Shown here: piece after piece, positions 30,801 to 38,363 of the stretch
How the letters are laid out: every line of letters begins with the position of its first letter
How positions within the stretch are numbered: position 1 is the stretch's first letter
NCBI GenBank assembly: GCA_016196035.1
Contig: JACPYM010000023.1
Coordinates: 1-64,000, forward strand
DNA length: 64,000 nucleotides
Origin: Acidobacteriota bacterium
GTDB lineage: Bacteria > Acidobacteriota > Blastocatellia > RBC074
Direction of reading: 5' to 3'
Translations under genes and position numbers: made by a program
The notes under the pieces: generated by a model
The model's input: only the letters and a program-made list of their open reading frames with translations
What the model was told of the DNA's origin: nothing
Databases searched by the model: none

Positions 30801-32863
30801 CGAATCCGGTAGCGGGCGTGGCTTACAATCAAACGCTGACGGGCAGTGGCGGCGTGGGGCCGTACAGCTTCGCGCTGGCGAGCGGTTCGTCGTTGCCTGC
30901 CGGGTTGACGCTCTCAGCGGCGGGCGTCATCAGCGGCACGCCCACCACGACAGGCAGCGTGACTTTCACCGTCAATGTGACCGACACCATGCTGGCGGCA
31001 GGCCCGACCAATTGCGCTGGCAATCGCACCTACACCGTCAACGTCACTTGCCCGACGATCGCCGTTAACGGCCCGCTACCAACAGGCACAGTGGGCGCGA
31101 GTTACAACCAAACGCTGAGCGCCAGCGGCGGCTCTGGCACCTATACCTTTGCGGTCACGGTGGGCAGCTTGCCGCCCGGTTTAGCGCTGGCGAGCAGCGG
31201 CGTTGTGAGCGGCACCCCAACAACAGCAGGCAATTTCAATATCACCGTCACGGCGACCGACAGCGCCACGAATTGCACAGGCACACGGCAATATGCCGTA
31301 CTCATTGCCAATAACTGCGCTTCCTTCACTTTCGCGCCTGCCAGCTTGCCGGTGGGCATGAAAAATACTCCCTACAGCGCCAGCTTTACGGCAACGGGTG
31401 CCAATGGCGCAGTGAGCTATGCGCGCACGGCTGGGGCGCTGCCAGCCGGATTGACCCTCAATAGCAATGGCACGCTGAGCGGCACGCCGACCGTAGCGGG
31501 CAGTTTCGATTTCACTATCACCGCGACCGATGCGCAGGGCTGCACCTTCAGCCGCAGCTTCACGCTGGTGATTGACACCATCGCGGGTAGCATTGGCGAC
31601 CCGCTGGTCTGTTTGGGGCCGGGCGGTGTGGTCGCCGTCGAAGCGACCGTGACCAACGGCGGCGCAACGCCACAAACTGCCAGCTTCACCGCTGCCCTGC
31701 CGCCGGCCTTGCTGGCGCTGAATAACACCTGCACCGCCAACACCGGCGTCTGCGCCGTGGACACCGTCAACAATCGTGTCAACTGGAACGGCACTCTCAA
31801 TGCGAACCAAACCGTGACCATTCGTTATCAGTCTCAAGCGACGGATGGCGCGGCGGCGGGGGCGCAGCTTTGCATCAACTCGACGGCGACGATTGGCGGC
31901 GCGGGGCCGTTCACGGTGCAAGCCTGCACGCTCATCAACTGCCCACCCGTCGCGCCCGGCGCGGCCTATCCGTTCGCCTCGCCAATCAGCGATCAGAAGG
32001 CGGGTTCCGTATTGATCTTCAACCTTTACACTTCGGATGCGGGCGCGCCCAGTCGCCAGAACACGCGCATCTCACTGACGAACATTGATGTCTCGCGCAC
32101 GGCGTATCTGCATCTGTTCTTCGTGGACGGCGCAAGCTGTGCGATTGCCGATTCGGTCGTGTGTCTGACGCCGAATCAGACTTCGACCTTCTTTGCGTCG
32201 GATGTTGATCCGGGCACGACGGGCTATCTGATCGCCGTGGCCACGGATCGCAATGGCTGCCCGATCAATTTCAATTATTTGATCGGCGACGCCTTTGTGA
32301 AACTCAGCAGCGGCCACGCGGCCAATCTAGCGGCTGAAGCAGTGGCGGCCATCCCTGGCGGCTTTGTGCCCTGCGACCCGCAGGCGGCAGCAGTGGAATT
32401 GCGCTTTGACGACAAGATGTACAACGCCTTGCCGCGCGTGCTGGCGCTCTCGAACATCGGCAGCCGGGCGGATGGCAACAGCACCTTGCTCGTCGTCAAT
32501 CGCATTGGTGGCAATCTGGCGACGGGTGCCAGCACGCTGGTCAATGTGTTTGGGGTGCTCTATGACGACGCGGAATCGCCCTACAGCTTCAGTTTCTCGC
32601 CCGGCGTCTGTCAGTTCCGCAGCGTGATTTCCAATGCCTTCCCGCGCACCACACCGCGCTTTGAACAAGTGATTCCAGGTGGGCGCAGCGGCTGGCTGAA
32701 GCTGGGGCTGCAAGCGGATGGCGCGCTGTCAGGCGCGGCGTTGAACTTCAACGCGAATGCCGCGACGAGTTCGAACGCTTTCAATCAAGGGCACAACTTG
32801 CACAAGCTGACGCTGACGACGGCGGCCAGCGTGACGGTGCCGGTGTTTCCGCCGAGTTGCTAA
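24848..32863 (+). CDS. Giant secreted protein: EEP-type extracellular nuclease, CSLREA/beta-helix and putative-Ig repeats
   Basis: 2671 residues. The signal peptide ends near residue 50 (AWAASG). A choice-anchor-like beta domain (to about 260) and a Calx-beta segment follow. About 370-985 is an ExeM/NucH-like nuclease: an OB-fold region, then an endonuclease/exonuclease/phosphatase domain with FNLERFFD, GVEEMEN, VGDYNAF and the Asp-His pair in ISDHDPAV. About 986-1170 and 1507-2245 are He_PIG-type Ig repeats (LPAGLxLxxxGxLSGTPT). About 1171-1507 is a CSLREA-type domain with a right-handed beta-helix (NSTISGN repeats). About 2247-2671 is a region shared with the next gene. The start is ATG 24848, behind GAGGA. 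Role in extracellular DNA use or adhesion is inferred. Confidence 0.85.
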   Translation: MFFRILLSSINRSRSLGQTYLHTSQRRSRAVLAVACVLTTLFAWHLAAAWAASGTPVSLTVINSAYTQNFDTLANTGTSSTVPTGWAFSESGTNANTTYTAGTGSSTTGDTYSFGAAASTERAFGGLQSGSLVPTIGACFTNNTGTTVTSLLISYTGEQWRLGTAGRADRLDFQYSLDATSLTTGTWTDVDALDFNSPFTTTIGALDGNAAANRTAISSTITGLSIANGATFFIRWNSFDATGADDGLSVDDFSLTPQGAGGGGNTLTLTCTPATFSEAAGASASTCTVTRTGSTAALLVVNLASNDTSEATVSAPDIGIPVGQASTTFTLDAVDDLIFDGTQTVTITAAASGFTSGTFQVMVTDNETFACTPTHTIAQIQGSGTASPVAAQSVTTSGIVTGLRSNGFFMQMPAPGDGNAATSDGIFVFTSSAPPAAAALGNSVCVSGTVQEFVPSADPLSPPITEISGTPVVNLLSTGNALPTPITLTSTDTGTGGVNVGSIENLEKYEGMRVAVASLTVVAPTGGTVSEANATSTSSGTFYGVITGVARPFREAGIQANDPVPAGSGVTIPPVPRFDFNPERIRVNSFGQTGGAAIDVTTGATVTNLVGPLDYSFRTYTILPDPGSPPTVAGNVTFSAVPAPLSNEFTVASFNLERFFDTVDDAGVSDVALTTTAFNNRLNKASLAIRNVLRAPDIIGVEEMENLTTLQALATKINNDAVAASQPNPNYTAFLVEGNDVGGIDVGFLVKTAFVVGSTPRVTVVDVTQEGKTTTYTNPNNGAQETLNDRPPLRLSAVVNHADGRTFPITVIVVHQRSLNGIDDETVDGTGTAGGRVRAKRRAQAEFLANLIQARQVATPTERIICVGDYNAFEFNDGFVDVIGTVKGAPTPANQVVLASSDLVNPDLTDLVALAAVGQNYSYSFDGDAQAIDHELVNAALMTYFSHINFGRNNADFPEIYRSDSTRPERISDHDPAVAYFTFPAACPTITVTPSTVPAGTAGLAYGPVNFMQTGGSGTITWSVSSNNLPAGLMLNSSTGVLSGTPTIAAGVNVTIRATDVNNCFGEVIVTLQISCPTITLSPSSGSPTTLSSGTVGQMYSQTFTAAPAGGSYTYSIPLAAIPPGLTFNTATGVLSGTPTTSGTFGFTVTATNFGTCTGQQTYALPIIPGCPSSFTVNDLGDAPDQTPGDFLCQAASGACTLRAAIQEANAITACTPLTINFSVTGTINLATALPALNHPNLTINGNGAANSIISGNDAVQVFSVNAGANATLSGLAITHGRASVGGGILNNGTLTVTNSTISNNAATSSGGGFANDNNATLTVTNSTISGNTAVFGAGGIYHFSGTLILTNSTVSGNTASTSGGGIYNAFGMVTATNSTISGNSSATSGGGIYNDSGTYNLSNTIVANSASGMDCSRFGGTLNAQFSLIKDGLGCVNGTNLNNLTGDPRLSPLGNFGGPTQTHALLPGSPAINAGTNTGAPATDQRGIARPQQTMVDIGAFESRGFTLALAGGNNQSAFVNTAFANPLAVTVTAIDPSEPVNGGKVTFTPPGSGASASIAGNPVTISGGTASGTATANGTVGGPYTVAASANGASPTVNFTLTNTNPPPMITAGAALTRQQGTAAANSTIATVSDANQTAGTLTVTATTVPAGLTVTNIVNTSGTITANVAAACNATVGANTVVLTVTDSFGATATANLTVNVTANTAPTVVYATPQSVTAGGSLNVTPTTTTDNGSITGYTIFSVSPALTNAPTVNGSGVVSITSAAPAGSHTITTRATDNCGATADATFTLNVTCPTISITTNLPGGTVGTSYNQTLGASGGSGAYTFAVTAGSLLPGLMLTSGGVLSGTPTTPGGFNFTVTATDSTTNCTGTREYGVIISCPTVTLAPASLPSGQFGVAYSQTISASATGLTGAYTFATGANLPPGLMLAANGTLSGMPTQPGTFTFTVTATHTASGCTGNGTYTIGIQCPTINIAPVTLPNPVAGVAYNQTLTGSGGVGPYSFALASGSSLPAGLTLSAAGVISGTPTTTGSVTFTVNVTDTMLAAGPTNCAGNRTYTVNVTCPTIAVNGPLPTGTVGASYNQTLSASGGSGTYTFAVTVGSLPPGLALASSGVVSGTPTTAGNFNITVTATDSATNCTGTRQYAVLIANNCASFTFAPASLPVGMKNTPYSASFTATGANGAVSYARTAGALPAGLTLNSNGTLSGTPTVAGSFDFTITATDAQGCTFSRSFTLVIDTIAGSIGDPLVCLGPGGVVAVEATVTNGGATPQTASFTAALPPALLALNNTCTANTGVCAVDTVNNRVNWNGTLNANQTVTIRYQSQATDGAAAGAQLCINSTATIGGAGPFTVQACTLINCPPVAPGAAYPFASPISDQKAGSVLIFNLYTSDAGAPSRQNTRISLTNIDVSRTAYLHLFFVDGASCAIADSVVCLTPNQTSTFFASDVDPGTTGYLIAVATDRNGCPINFNYLIGDAFVKLSSGHAANLAAEAVAAIPGGFVPCDPQAAAVELRFDDKMYNALPRVLALSNIGSRADGNSTLLVVNRIGGNLATGASTLVNVFGVLYDDAESPYSFSFSPGVCQFRSVISNAFPRTTPRFEQVIPGGRSGWLKLGLQADGALSGAALNFNANAATSSNAFNQGHNLHKLTLTTAASVTVPVFPPSC

Positions 32864-33179
32864 CGATTGTTTGGCGCAGACTGGCTCAACTTGTCTGAAC
32901 GCGCCTGCTACGATACATTACGTGGCATTACAGGTTTTACATCGCTTATTGTTTTTGCCCCAAATAACATTTCGGATAGCACACGGCCGCAGACAAAGGT
33001 TCGAGTTGCACGCCAACTCGGCCGCCGTCTGGCAGGTCTTTTCGGATAACAACAAAAATAGTTTGAGGCCCTCTGGCTCGGCCTGAAACGACCTTCATCA
33101 CGCACAACCGTTTCACCAGCAAGTTGATCCTGAGCATCAACCTGGTCTTTGCCAATCAGTAAAGGAAGAAAGGAAAGCA
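32864..33179. other. Spacer between the two giant-protein genes
   Basis: 316 bases without a supported gene, terminator hairpin or hairpin element. AAAGGAAGAAAGGAAAG just before 33180 contains the ribosome binding site of the next gene. The two flanking genes are on the same strand and could be cotranscribed. Confidence 0.4.
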
Positions 33180-36100
33180 ATGCACAAACTACACACACGA
33201 ACCTGGCGTTGGCTGACACCGATCATCATCGCACTAGCCCTGGTTGTTTCCCTGGCCGGTTCGAATCGCTTTGTCAGTTGGGCCGCGCGTGCCACCGCCG
33301 CAGCCAAGACTCAAGCGCAATCAGCGGCCAAGCTGGCGCAACAAATCGTGAAGCAAGGCCCGGCCAAAAATGCCGCCGCCGCGAAAGGCGAAGAGGAAGA
33401 CGAAGCCGATCTTCCCCCCTTTGCGCGTGGCACGATTGAAAAAGACGAATACTTGAGCGCACGCGATGAATACATTCGCATGGTGCGCGGTCTGCCTTAT
33501 CCCGAAGGCGCCAACCCGCGTATCGCGGCGATCAATCAAGCAAAAATACAAGAACAAGCGCGCCCCGGTTCACTGTTGGCGGCCTGGACGCCCATCGGCC
33601 CCGCGCCCATTCCCAACGGCCAAACCACGCCGGTCGTGCCGGTCAGCGGGCGCGTCACGGCGATTGACGTGCATCCGACCAATCCCAACATCGTGTATGT
33701 CGGCACCGCGCAAGGCGGCGTTTACCGCTCGCTCAATGGCGGCACAACGTGGACGCCGTTGATGGATGATGCGTTGTCACTAGCCATCGGCGCCGTGACC
33801 ATCAGCCCCTCTGATCCCACCACTGTTTTTGTCGGCACGGGTGAGGGCAATTTTTCGGGGGACAGCTTTTTCGGCGTGGGCGTCTATGTCATCAAAAACG
33901 CTGACAGCGCCACGCCGCAATTGGTAGGCCCGCTGAACAAAGACACCAGTAACGCCGATGTCATGACCGGGCGTTCTATCGGCAAGATTCTGGTGCATCC
34001 GACCGATCCCAACATCATCTTTGTCGCGACGACTTCCGGCACCGCTGGCAATGGCGGCGGCACCACCGGTCTGACTGTCCCGGCGCGCGGCCTTTATCGC
34101 AGCGTCAATGCGTTGGCGGCCAATCCCACCTTCAGCAAGCTGACGGTCAACACGTCCAATGGCGGCGACCGCAGCATTCCCGACGCCGTCTTTGAGCCGG
34201 GCAATCCCAACAACATCGTTTGCACAGTCCTGGGCTTCAACGGCGCGGGCGATGGCGGCATTTATCGTTCGACCAATGCGCTTGATCCGACGCCCGCCAG
34301 TGTCGTTTTCACGCGCAACTTGACGCTCGGCACGGCAACGGCGACACAGCGTTGCGATCTGGCGATCAACAAAGTCGGAGCAACGGTGACGGTCATCGCC
34401 GCCACCGCCGAAAGCAGCACGGGCCGCATGCGCATCTCGACGGATGGTGGTGCTACTTTTGGCGCAACGGTGCCGGCAGCCAACGGATTCTGCGGCGGGC
34501 AATGCTTCTACGACAACGAGCCAGCGCTTCACCCGGCCAATGCCAACATCATTCTGCTCGGCGGCGCGACCACCTTCATCCGCTCGACCAATGGCGGCAC
34601 CACCTTCGCCTCAAGCGGCGCCGGTTTGCACGCCGATCATCACGCCATCGTCTTTGCCCCGTCTGATCCCACGATTTTGTACGAAGGCAACGACGGCGGC
34701 ATTTTTAAATCCACGGATACGGGCGCAACCTGGAGCAGTCTTAACAACGCCGGCTTCAGCGCCACCCAGTTTCAATCTATCACCGTCCATCCGCGCGACC
34801 GTAACTTCTCAATGGGCGGCACGCAGGATAACGGCACGAATTTCTACCAACCCAATGCGACCTGGATACGGGCTGATTTCGGCGACGGCGGTTATGCGTT
34901 AATTGATCAGAACTCTTATGACAACACGTCGGTGACGGCCTATCACACCTATTTCAATCAGACCAATGCGATGGGCTATGGCCGCATTACCAACACGGCC
35001 AACGCGCAGGAAAACGGCTGGACGTTCTTTGGCTGCGGCTTCTCCGGCACACCGAACGGGATGACCTGCGCGGCCACCAATATCCTCTTTTATGCGCCGA
35101 TGACCTTAGGGCCAGGCAATCCAAATACGTTGTATTTTGGCTCGGACGTGCTTTATCGCTCATCGAATAACGGCGCGACGATGACGAAAGTCAGCCAGGA
35201 ACCGATTGTCTCCGGCGTGGCAATTTCGACTATCGGCATTTCACCGCAGAACGACAATGTACGCGTGGTCGGATTGACCAACGGCAGGGTTTACGCCACG
35301 ACGACCGGCGCGACCACCCTGACCAACGTCACCTCGGCTTCGTTCCCGGTGCGCGGCGTCGGGCGCGTGGCGGTGGATCCGGCCAACAGCAATACGGCCT
35401 ATGTCACCTTCCTGGGTTTCGGCGTCACGGCGGGACAGCACATCTGGAAAACAACCGATCTGAATTCCGCCACACCCACTTGGGCGCCAGCGGGCAGCGG
35501 GATTCCGGATGTCCCCGTTGACGCCTTCGTGATTGACCGGCAAAACCCGAGCAATCTTTTTGCAGGCACGGATATTGGCGTTTACGCTTCGACCGACGGC
35601 GGCGCGAGTTGGCTGCCCTTTGGGACGGGGATGCCGCGCGTGGCGGTGTTCGATCTGGCGATTCAATCCAACAATCGCCTCCTGCGCGCGGCCACACACG
35701 GGCGCGGCATTTTCGAAATCAATATCCCTGGCACGACGACGCAACTCGCCACGCTGGCCAAAGGCACCGAGACGATTACCCCCATTGTTGACAATGGCAA
35801 TGGCGTGCTTGATCCGGGCGAAGACGGCTCAGTCGTGGTGCCCTTCACCAATATCGGGCAAGCGGTGGCAACGGGCATCAGTGCGACGCTGACCACCTCC
35901 ACGCCCAATGTCACGATTCTCAATGGCACATCGGCATACCCGAACATCGCGGTGAACGCGACACAAACCAACACCACGCCGTTCACTTTCCGGGTGGGCG
36001 CCGGCTTCCTATGCGGCAGCAAGATCACCTTGACGTTGACCGTTACCTATAACGATCCGGCCAGCCCTAGGGTCTATACGATCATCGTACCAACCGGAGT

Positions 36101-38171
36101 GCCGGGCATGACGCCAAGCACTTTCACCTACGCGGGCGCGCCTGCGGCAATTCCTGACAACAGCGGCACCGGCGTCTCAGTACCGCTGAACGTCAGCGGA
36201 TTGACGAGCGCTGTTTCCAAAGTCAAATTCACGATCGGCGGAACAAGTTGTAATACGACACCTGGTTCGACGACTGTGGGGATTGACCATACCTATGTTG
36301 GCGATTTGGCGATCTTCCTGGTTTCGCCTGCTGGCACGGCCGTTCAACTGACCCCGGTCAATGGAAACAATGCCGGCGTGAATATGTGCCAGACTGTCTT
36401 TGACGACAGCGCGGCCACGGCTTTCTCAAGTGTCACGTCCGGCCAGAACCCCTTCACTGGCTCGTTCCGCCCAATTCAGCCACTCTCGGCATACACCGGC
36501 GAGAACGGCAACGGTCAATGGCAAGTGGTGATCTTCGATTTAGGCCCTGGCGACGTCGGCAGTTTGCGCGCCTTCTCGCTGGAAATTACTCCGGCTGTCT
36601 GTACGAAGGCGAATTCAGCAACGACCCTGGCCTCATCGTCAAATCCCTCCATCCGCGGGCAAGCCGTCACGTTCACAGCGACTGTCGCTCCGGTGGGAGC
36701 GACAACTGGAACAGTGCTCTTTAAGATTGATGGCGTAGCAGTAGGCGCGCCTGTGGCATTGAATGGGGCCACCGGCACGGCGAGCTTCACTACATCAACA
36801 CTTACCTTGGGGGTGCACACGATCACGGCTGAATATAGCGGCGATGCGAACTACAACCCCAGCGTGGGCACGCTCACGCAGATCGTTGACAACCTCACGG
36901 TCGGCGTCAGCGATCCCCTCGTCTGCACCGGCCCAGGCAATCTGGTGAACGTGACAGCGGTCGTTTCCAACACGGCCAATGTCCCACAAGCCGTGGCCTT
37001 CACCGCGAATATTCCTTCGCCCACGCAATTGCTAGGCGTAAGCGGCAGTTGCAATCTGGCGAATTGCACCGTGACAAGCAGCACTGTCACTTGGAGCGGC
37101 ACTATCGCGGCGAATCAATCAGTGACGATTACCTACCGCGTGCAAGTGGCTGATGGAGTAGTTTCCGGCACAAACCTGTGCATCACTTCTTCAGTCAGCT
37201 TCGCAGGTGGACCGCCCGCGACGGTGACGGCTTGTGCAGTAGTCAACTGCCCACTGGCGGGTCCGGGTCTGGCGCAGCCGGCTGCGACGGCAATCAGCGA
37301 TCAAAAACCCGGCTCCATTCTGGTTTACAACCTTTACGCCTCTGACGCGGCCAATCCGAACCGGCAAAACACGCGCTTGGCTATCACCAACACCGATGCG
37401 ATACGCACGATTTATGTGCACCTCTTCTTTGTGGATGGCGCTTCATGTTCGATTGCCGATTCCATCATCTGTCTTACACCGAATCAGACGGGGGCCTTCT
37501 TCGCCTCCGACATTGATCCGGGCACGACAGGTTACCTAATCGCGGTCGCGGTGGATCGGCTGGGTTGCCCCGTCAGTCACAACTTCCTGATCGGCGACGA
37601 ATTTGTGAAGCTAAGTTCGGGCCACGAGGCCAACCTGGCGGCGGAGGCCATCGCAGCTTTGCCGAATTCAGGTGCGGCCTGCGACCCGAATGCGCCAACG
37701 GCCACGCTGAATTTCGATGGGGTGATGTACAACGCCCTGCCGCGCACACTGGCGCTCTCGAACATCGGCAGCCGTGCCGACGGCAACAACACCTTGCTCG
37801 TCGTCAACCGCCTCGGCGGCAATCTGGCGACGGGCGCGAACACGCTCGTGGGCGTTTTCGGCGTGCTGTATGACGATGCCGAATCGCCGTTCAGCTTCAG
37901 CTTCTCGCCCGGCGTCTGTCAGTTCCGCAGCGTGATTTCGAGCGCTTTCCCGCGCACGACGCCACGCTTTGAACAGGTCATCCCGGCGGGACGCAGCGGC
38001 TGGCTCAAGATTGGCACGCAAGCGGATGGAGCCATTTCAGGGGCGGCCTTGAATCTCAACCCGAATGCGGCGACCAGTTCCAACGCCTTCAATCAAGGAC
38101 ACAATTTGCACAAGCTGACGCTGACGACGGGGGCGAGTGTGACGGTCCCGATCTTCCCGCCAAGCTGTTAG
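33180..38171 (+). CDS. Large secreted BNR-repeat beta-propeller protein with P-domain and shared C-terminal region
   Basis: 1663 residues. After an N-terminal export signal (about 1-38) and an Ala/Lys-rich segment comes a Vps10/BNR-type propeller (about 140-850) with repeated NPNIVYVGTAQGGVYRSLNGG and STDGGATF Asp-box motifs. About 855-960 is a beta-sandwich (NGNGVLDPGEDGSV). About 980-1138 resembles a proprotein convertase P-domain (DHTYVGDLAIFLVSPAGT, NGQWQVVIFD). About 1142-1235 is an Ig-like repeat (GVHTITAEYSGDANYNPS). About 1242-1663 matches the end of the preceding giant protein and finishes FPPSC. Enzymatic activity is not evident; cell-surface or secreted adhesion or substrate binding is more likely. 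Confidence 0.82.
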   Translation: MHKLHTRTWRWLTPIIIALALVVSLAGSNRFVSWAARATAAAKTQAQSAAKLAQQIVKQGPAKNAAAAKGEEEDEADLPPFARGTIEKDEYLSARDEYIRMVRGLPYPEGANPRIAAINQAKIQEQARPGSLLAAWTPIGPAPIPNGQTTPVVPVSGRVTAIDVHPTNPNIVYVGTAQGGVYRSLNGGTTWTPLMDDALSLAIGAVTISPSDPTTVFVGTGEGNFSGDSFFGVGVYVIKNADSATPQLVGPLNKDTSNADVMTGRSIGKILVHPTDPNIIFVATTSGTAGNGGGTTGLTVPARGLYRSVNALAANPTFSKLTVNTSNGGDRSIPDAVFEPGNPNNIVCTVLGFNGAGDGGIYRSTNALDPTPASVVFTRNLTLGTATATQRCDLAINKVGATVTVIAATAESSTGRMRISTDGGATFGATVPAANGFCGGQCFYDNEPALHPANANIILLGGATTFIRSTNGGTTFASSGAGLHADHHAIVFAPSDPTILYEGNDGGIFKSTDTGATWSSLNNAGFSATQFQSITVHPRDRNFSMGGTQDNGTNFYQPNATWIRADFGDGGYALIDQNSYDNTSVTAYHTYFNQTNAMGYGRITNTANAQENGWTFFGCGFSGTPNGMTCAATNILFYAPMTLGPGNPNTLYFGSDVLYRSSNNGATMTKVSQEPIVSGVAISTIGISPQNDNVRVVGLTNGRVYATTTGATTLTNVTSASFPVRGVGRVAVDPANSNTAYVTFLGFGVTAGQHIWKTTDLNSATPTWAPAGSGIPDVPVDAFVIDRQNPSNLFAGTDIGVYASTDGGASWLPFGTGMPRVAVFDLAIQSNNRLLRAATHGRGIFEINIPGTTTQLATLAKGTETITPIVDNGNGVLDPGEDGSVVVPFTNIGQAVATGISATLTTSTPNVTILNGTSAYPNIAVNATQTNTTPFTFRVGAGFLCGSKITLTLTVTYNDPASPRVYTIIVPTGVPGMTPSTFTYAGAPAAIPDNSGTGVSVPLNVSGLTSAVSKVKFTIGGTSCNTTPGSTTVGIDHTYVGDLAIFLVSPAGTAVQLTPVNGNNAGVNMCQTVFDDSAATAFSSVTSGQNPFTGSFRPIQPLSAYTGENGNGQWQVVIFDLGPGDVGSLRAFSLEITPAVCTKANSATTLASSSNPSIRGQAVTFTATVAPVGATTGTVLFKIDGVAVGAPVALNGATGTASFTTSTLTLGVHTITAEYSGDANYNPSVGTLTQIVDNLTVGVSDPLVCTGPGNLVNVTAVVSNTANVPQAVAFTANIPSPTQLLGVSGSCNLANCTVTSSTVTWSGTIAANQSVTITYRVQVADGVVSGTNLCITSSVSFAGGPPATVTACAVVNCPLAGPGLAQPAATAISDQKPGSILVYNLYASDAANPNRQNTRLAITNTDAIRTIYVHLFFVDGASCSIADSIICLTPNQTGAFFASDIDPGTTGYLIAVAVDRLGCPVSHNFLIGDEFVKLSSGHEANLAAEAIAALPNSGAACDPNAPTATLNFDGVMYNALPRTLALSNIGSRADGNNTLLVVNRLGGNLATGANTLVGVFGVLYDDAESPFSFSFSPGVCQFRSVISSAFPRTTPRFEQVIPAGRSGWLKIGTQADGAISGAALNLNPNAATSSNAFNQGHNLHKLTLTTGASVTVPIFPPSC

Positions 38172-38189
38172 CAGGTTGGGAATCCCACC

Positions 38190-38236
38190 AAAGGAAAGAG
38201 GGGCTGGAAGATGATCTTCCAGCCCCTCTTTCCTTT
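38190..38236. terminator. Bidirectional intrinsic terminator
   Basis: A perfect 23-base stem around a single central G at 38213 (arm AAAGGAAAGAGGGGCTGGAA plus GAT). The A-rich and T-rich ends suit termination of the + strand giant-protein gene, and the convergent reductase transcript in the other direction. Confidence 0.85.
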
Positions 38237-38363
38237 TCGGCTGTCAAGCTTGCCCACAGGGGCTGACAACTACAACCCCATTGGCACAAGTCTCTCAATT
38301 CAGGTGTAAACCAAATGCCGAACACTGTGCGGCGACAATCCGCTATCCAGCTAAAAACCACCT

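Noticed and set aside
31181-31921. Long open frame (246 codons) on the minus strand inside the giant-protein gene, and several similar antisense frames
   Set aside because: They mirror the GC-rich repetitive codons of the sense gene, have Arg/Ala-rich low-complexity products and no recognisable domains.
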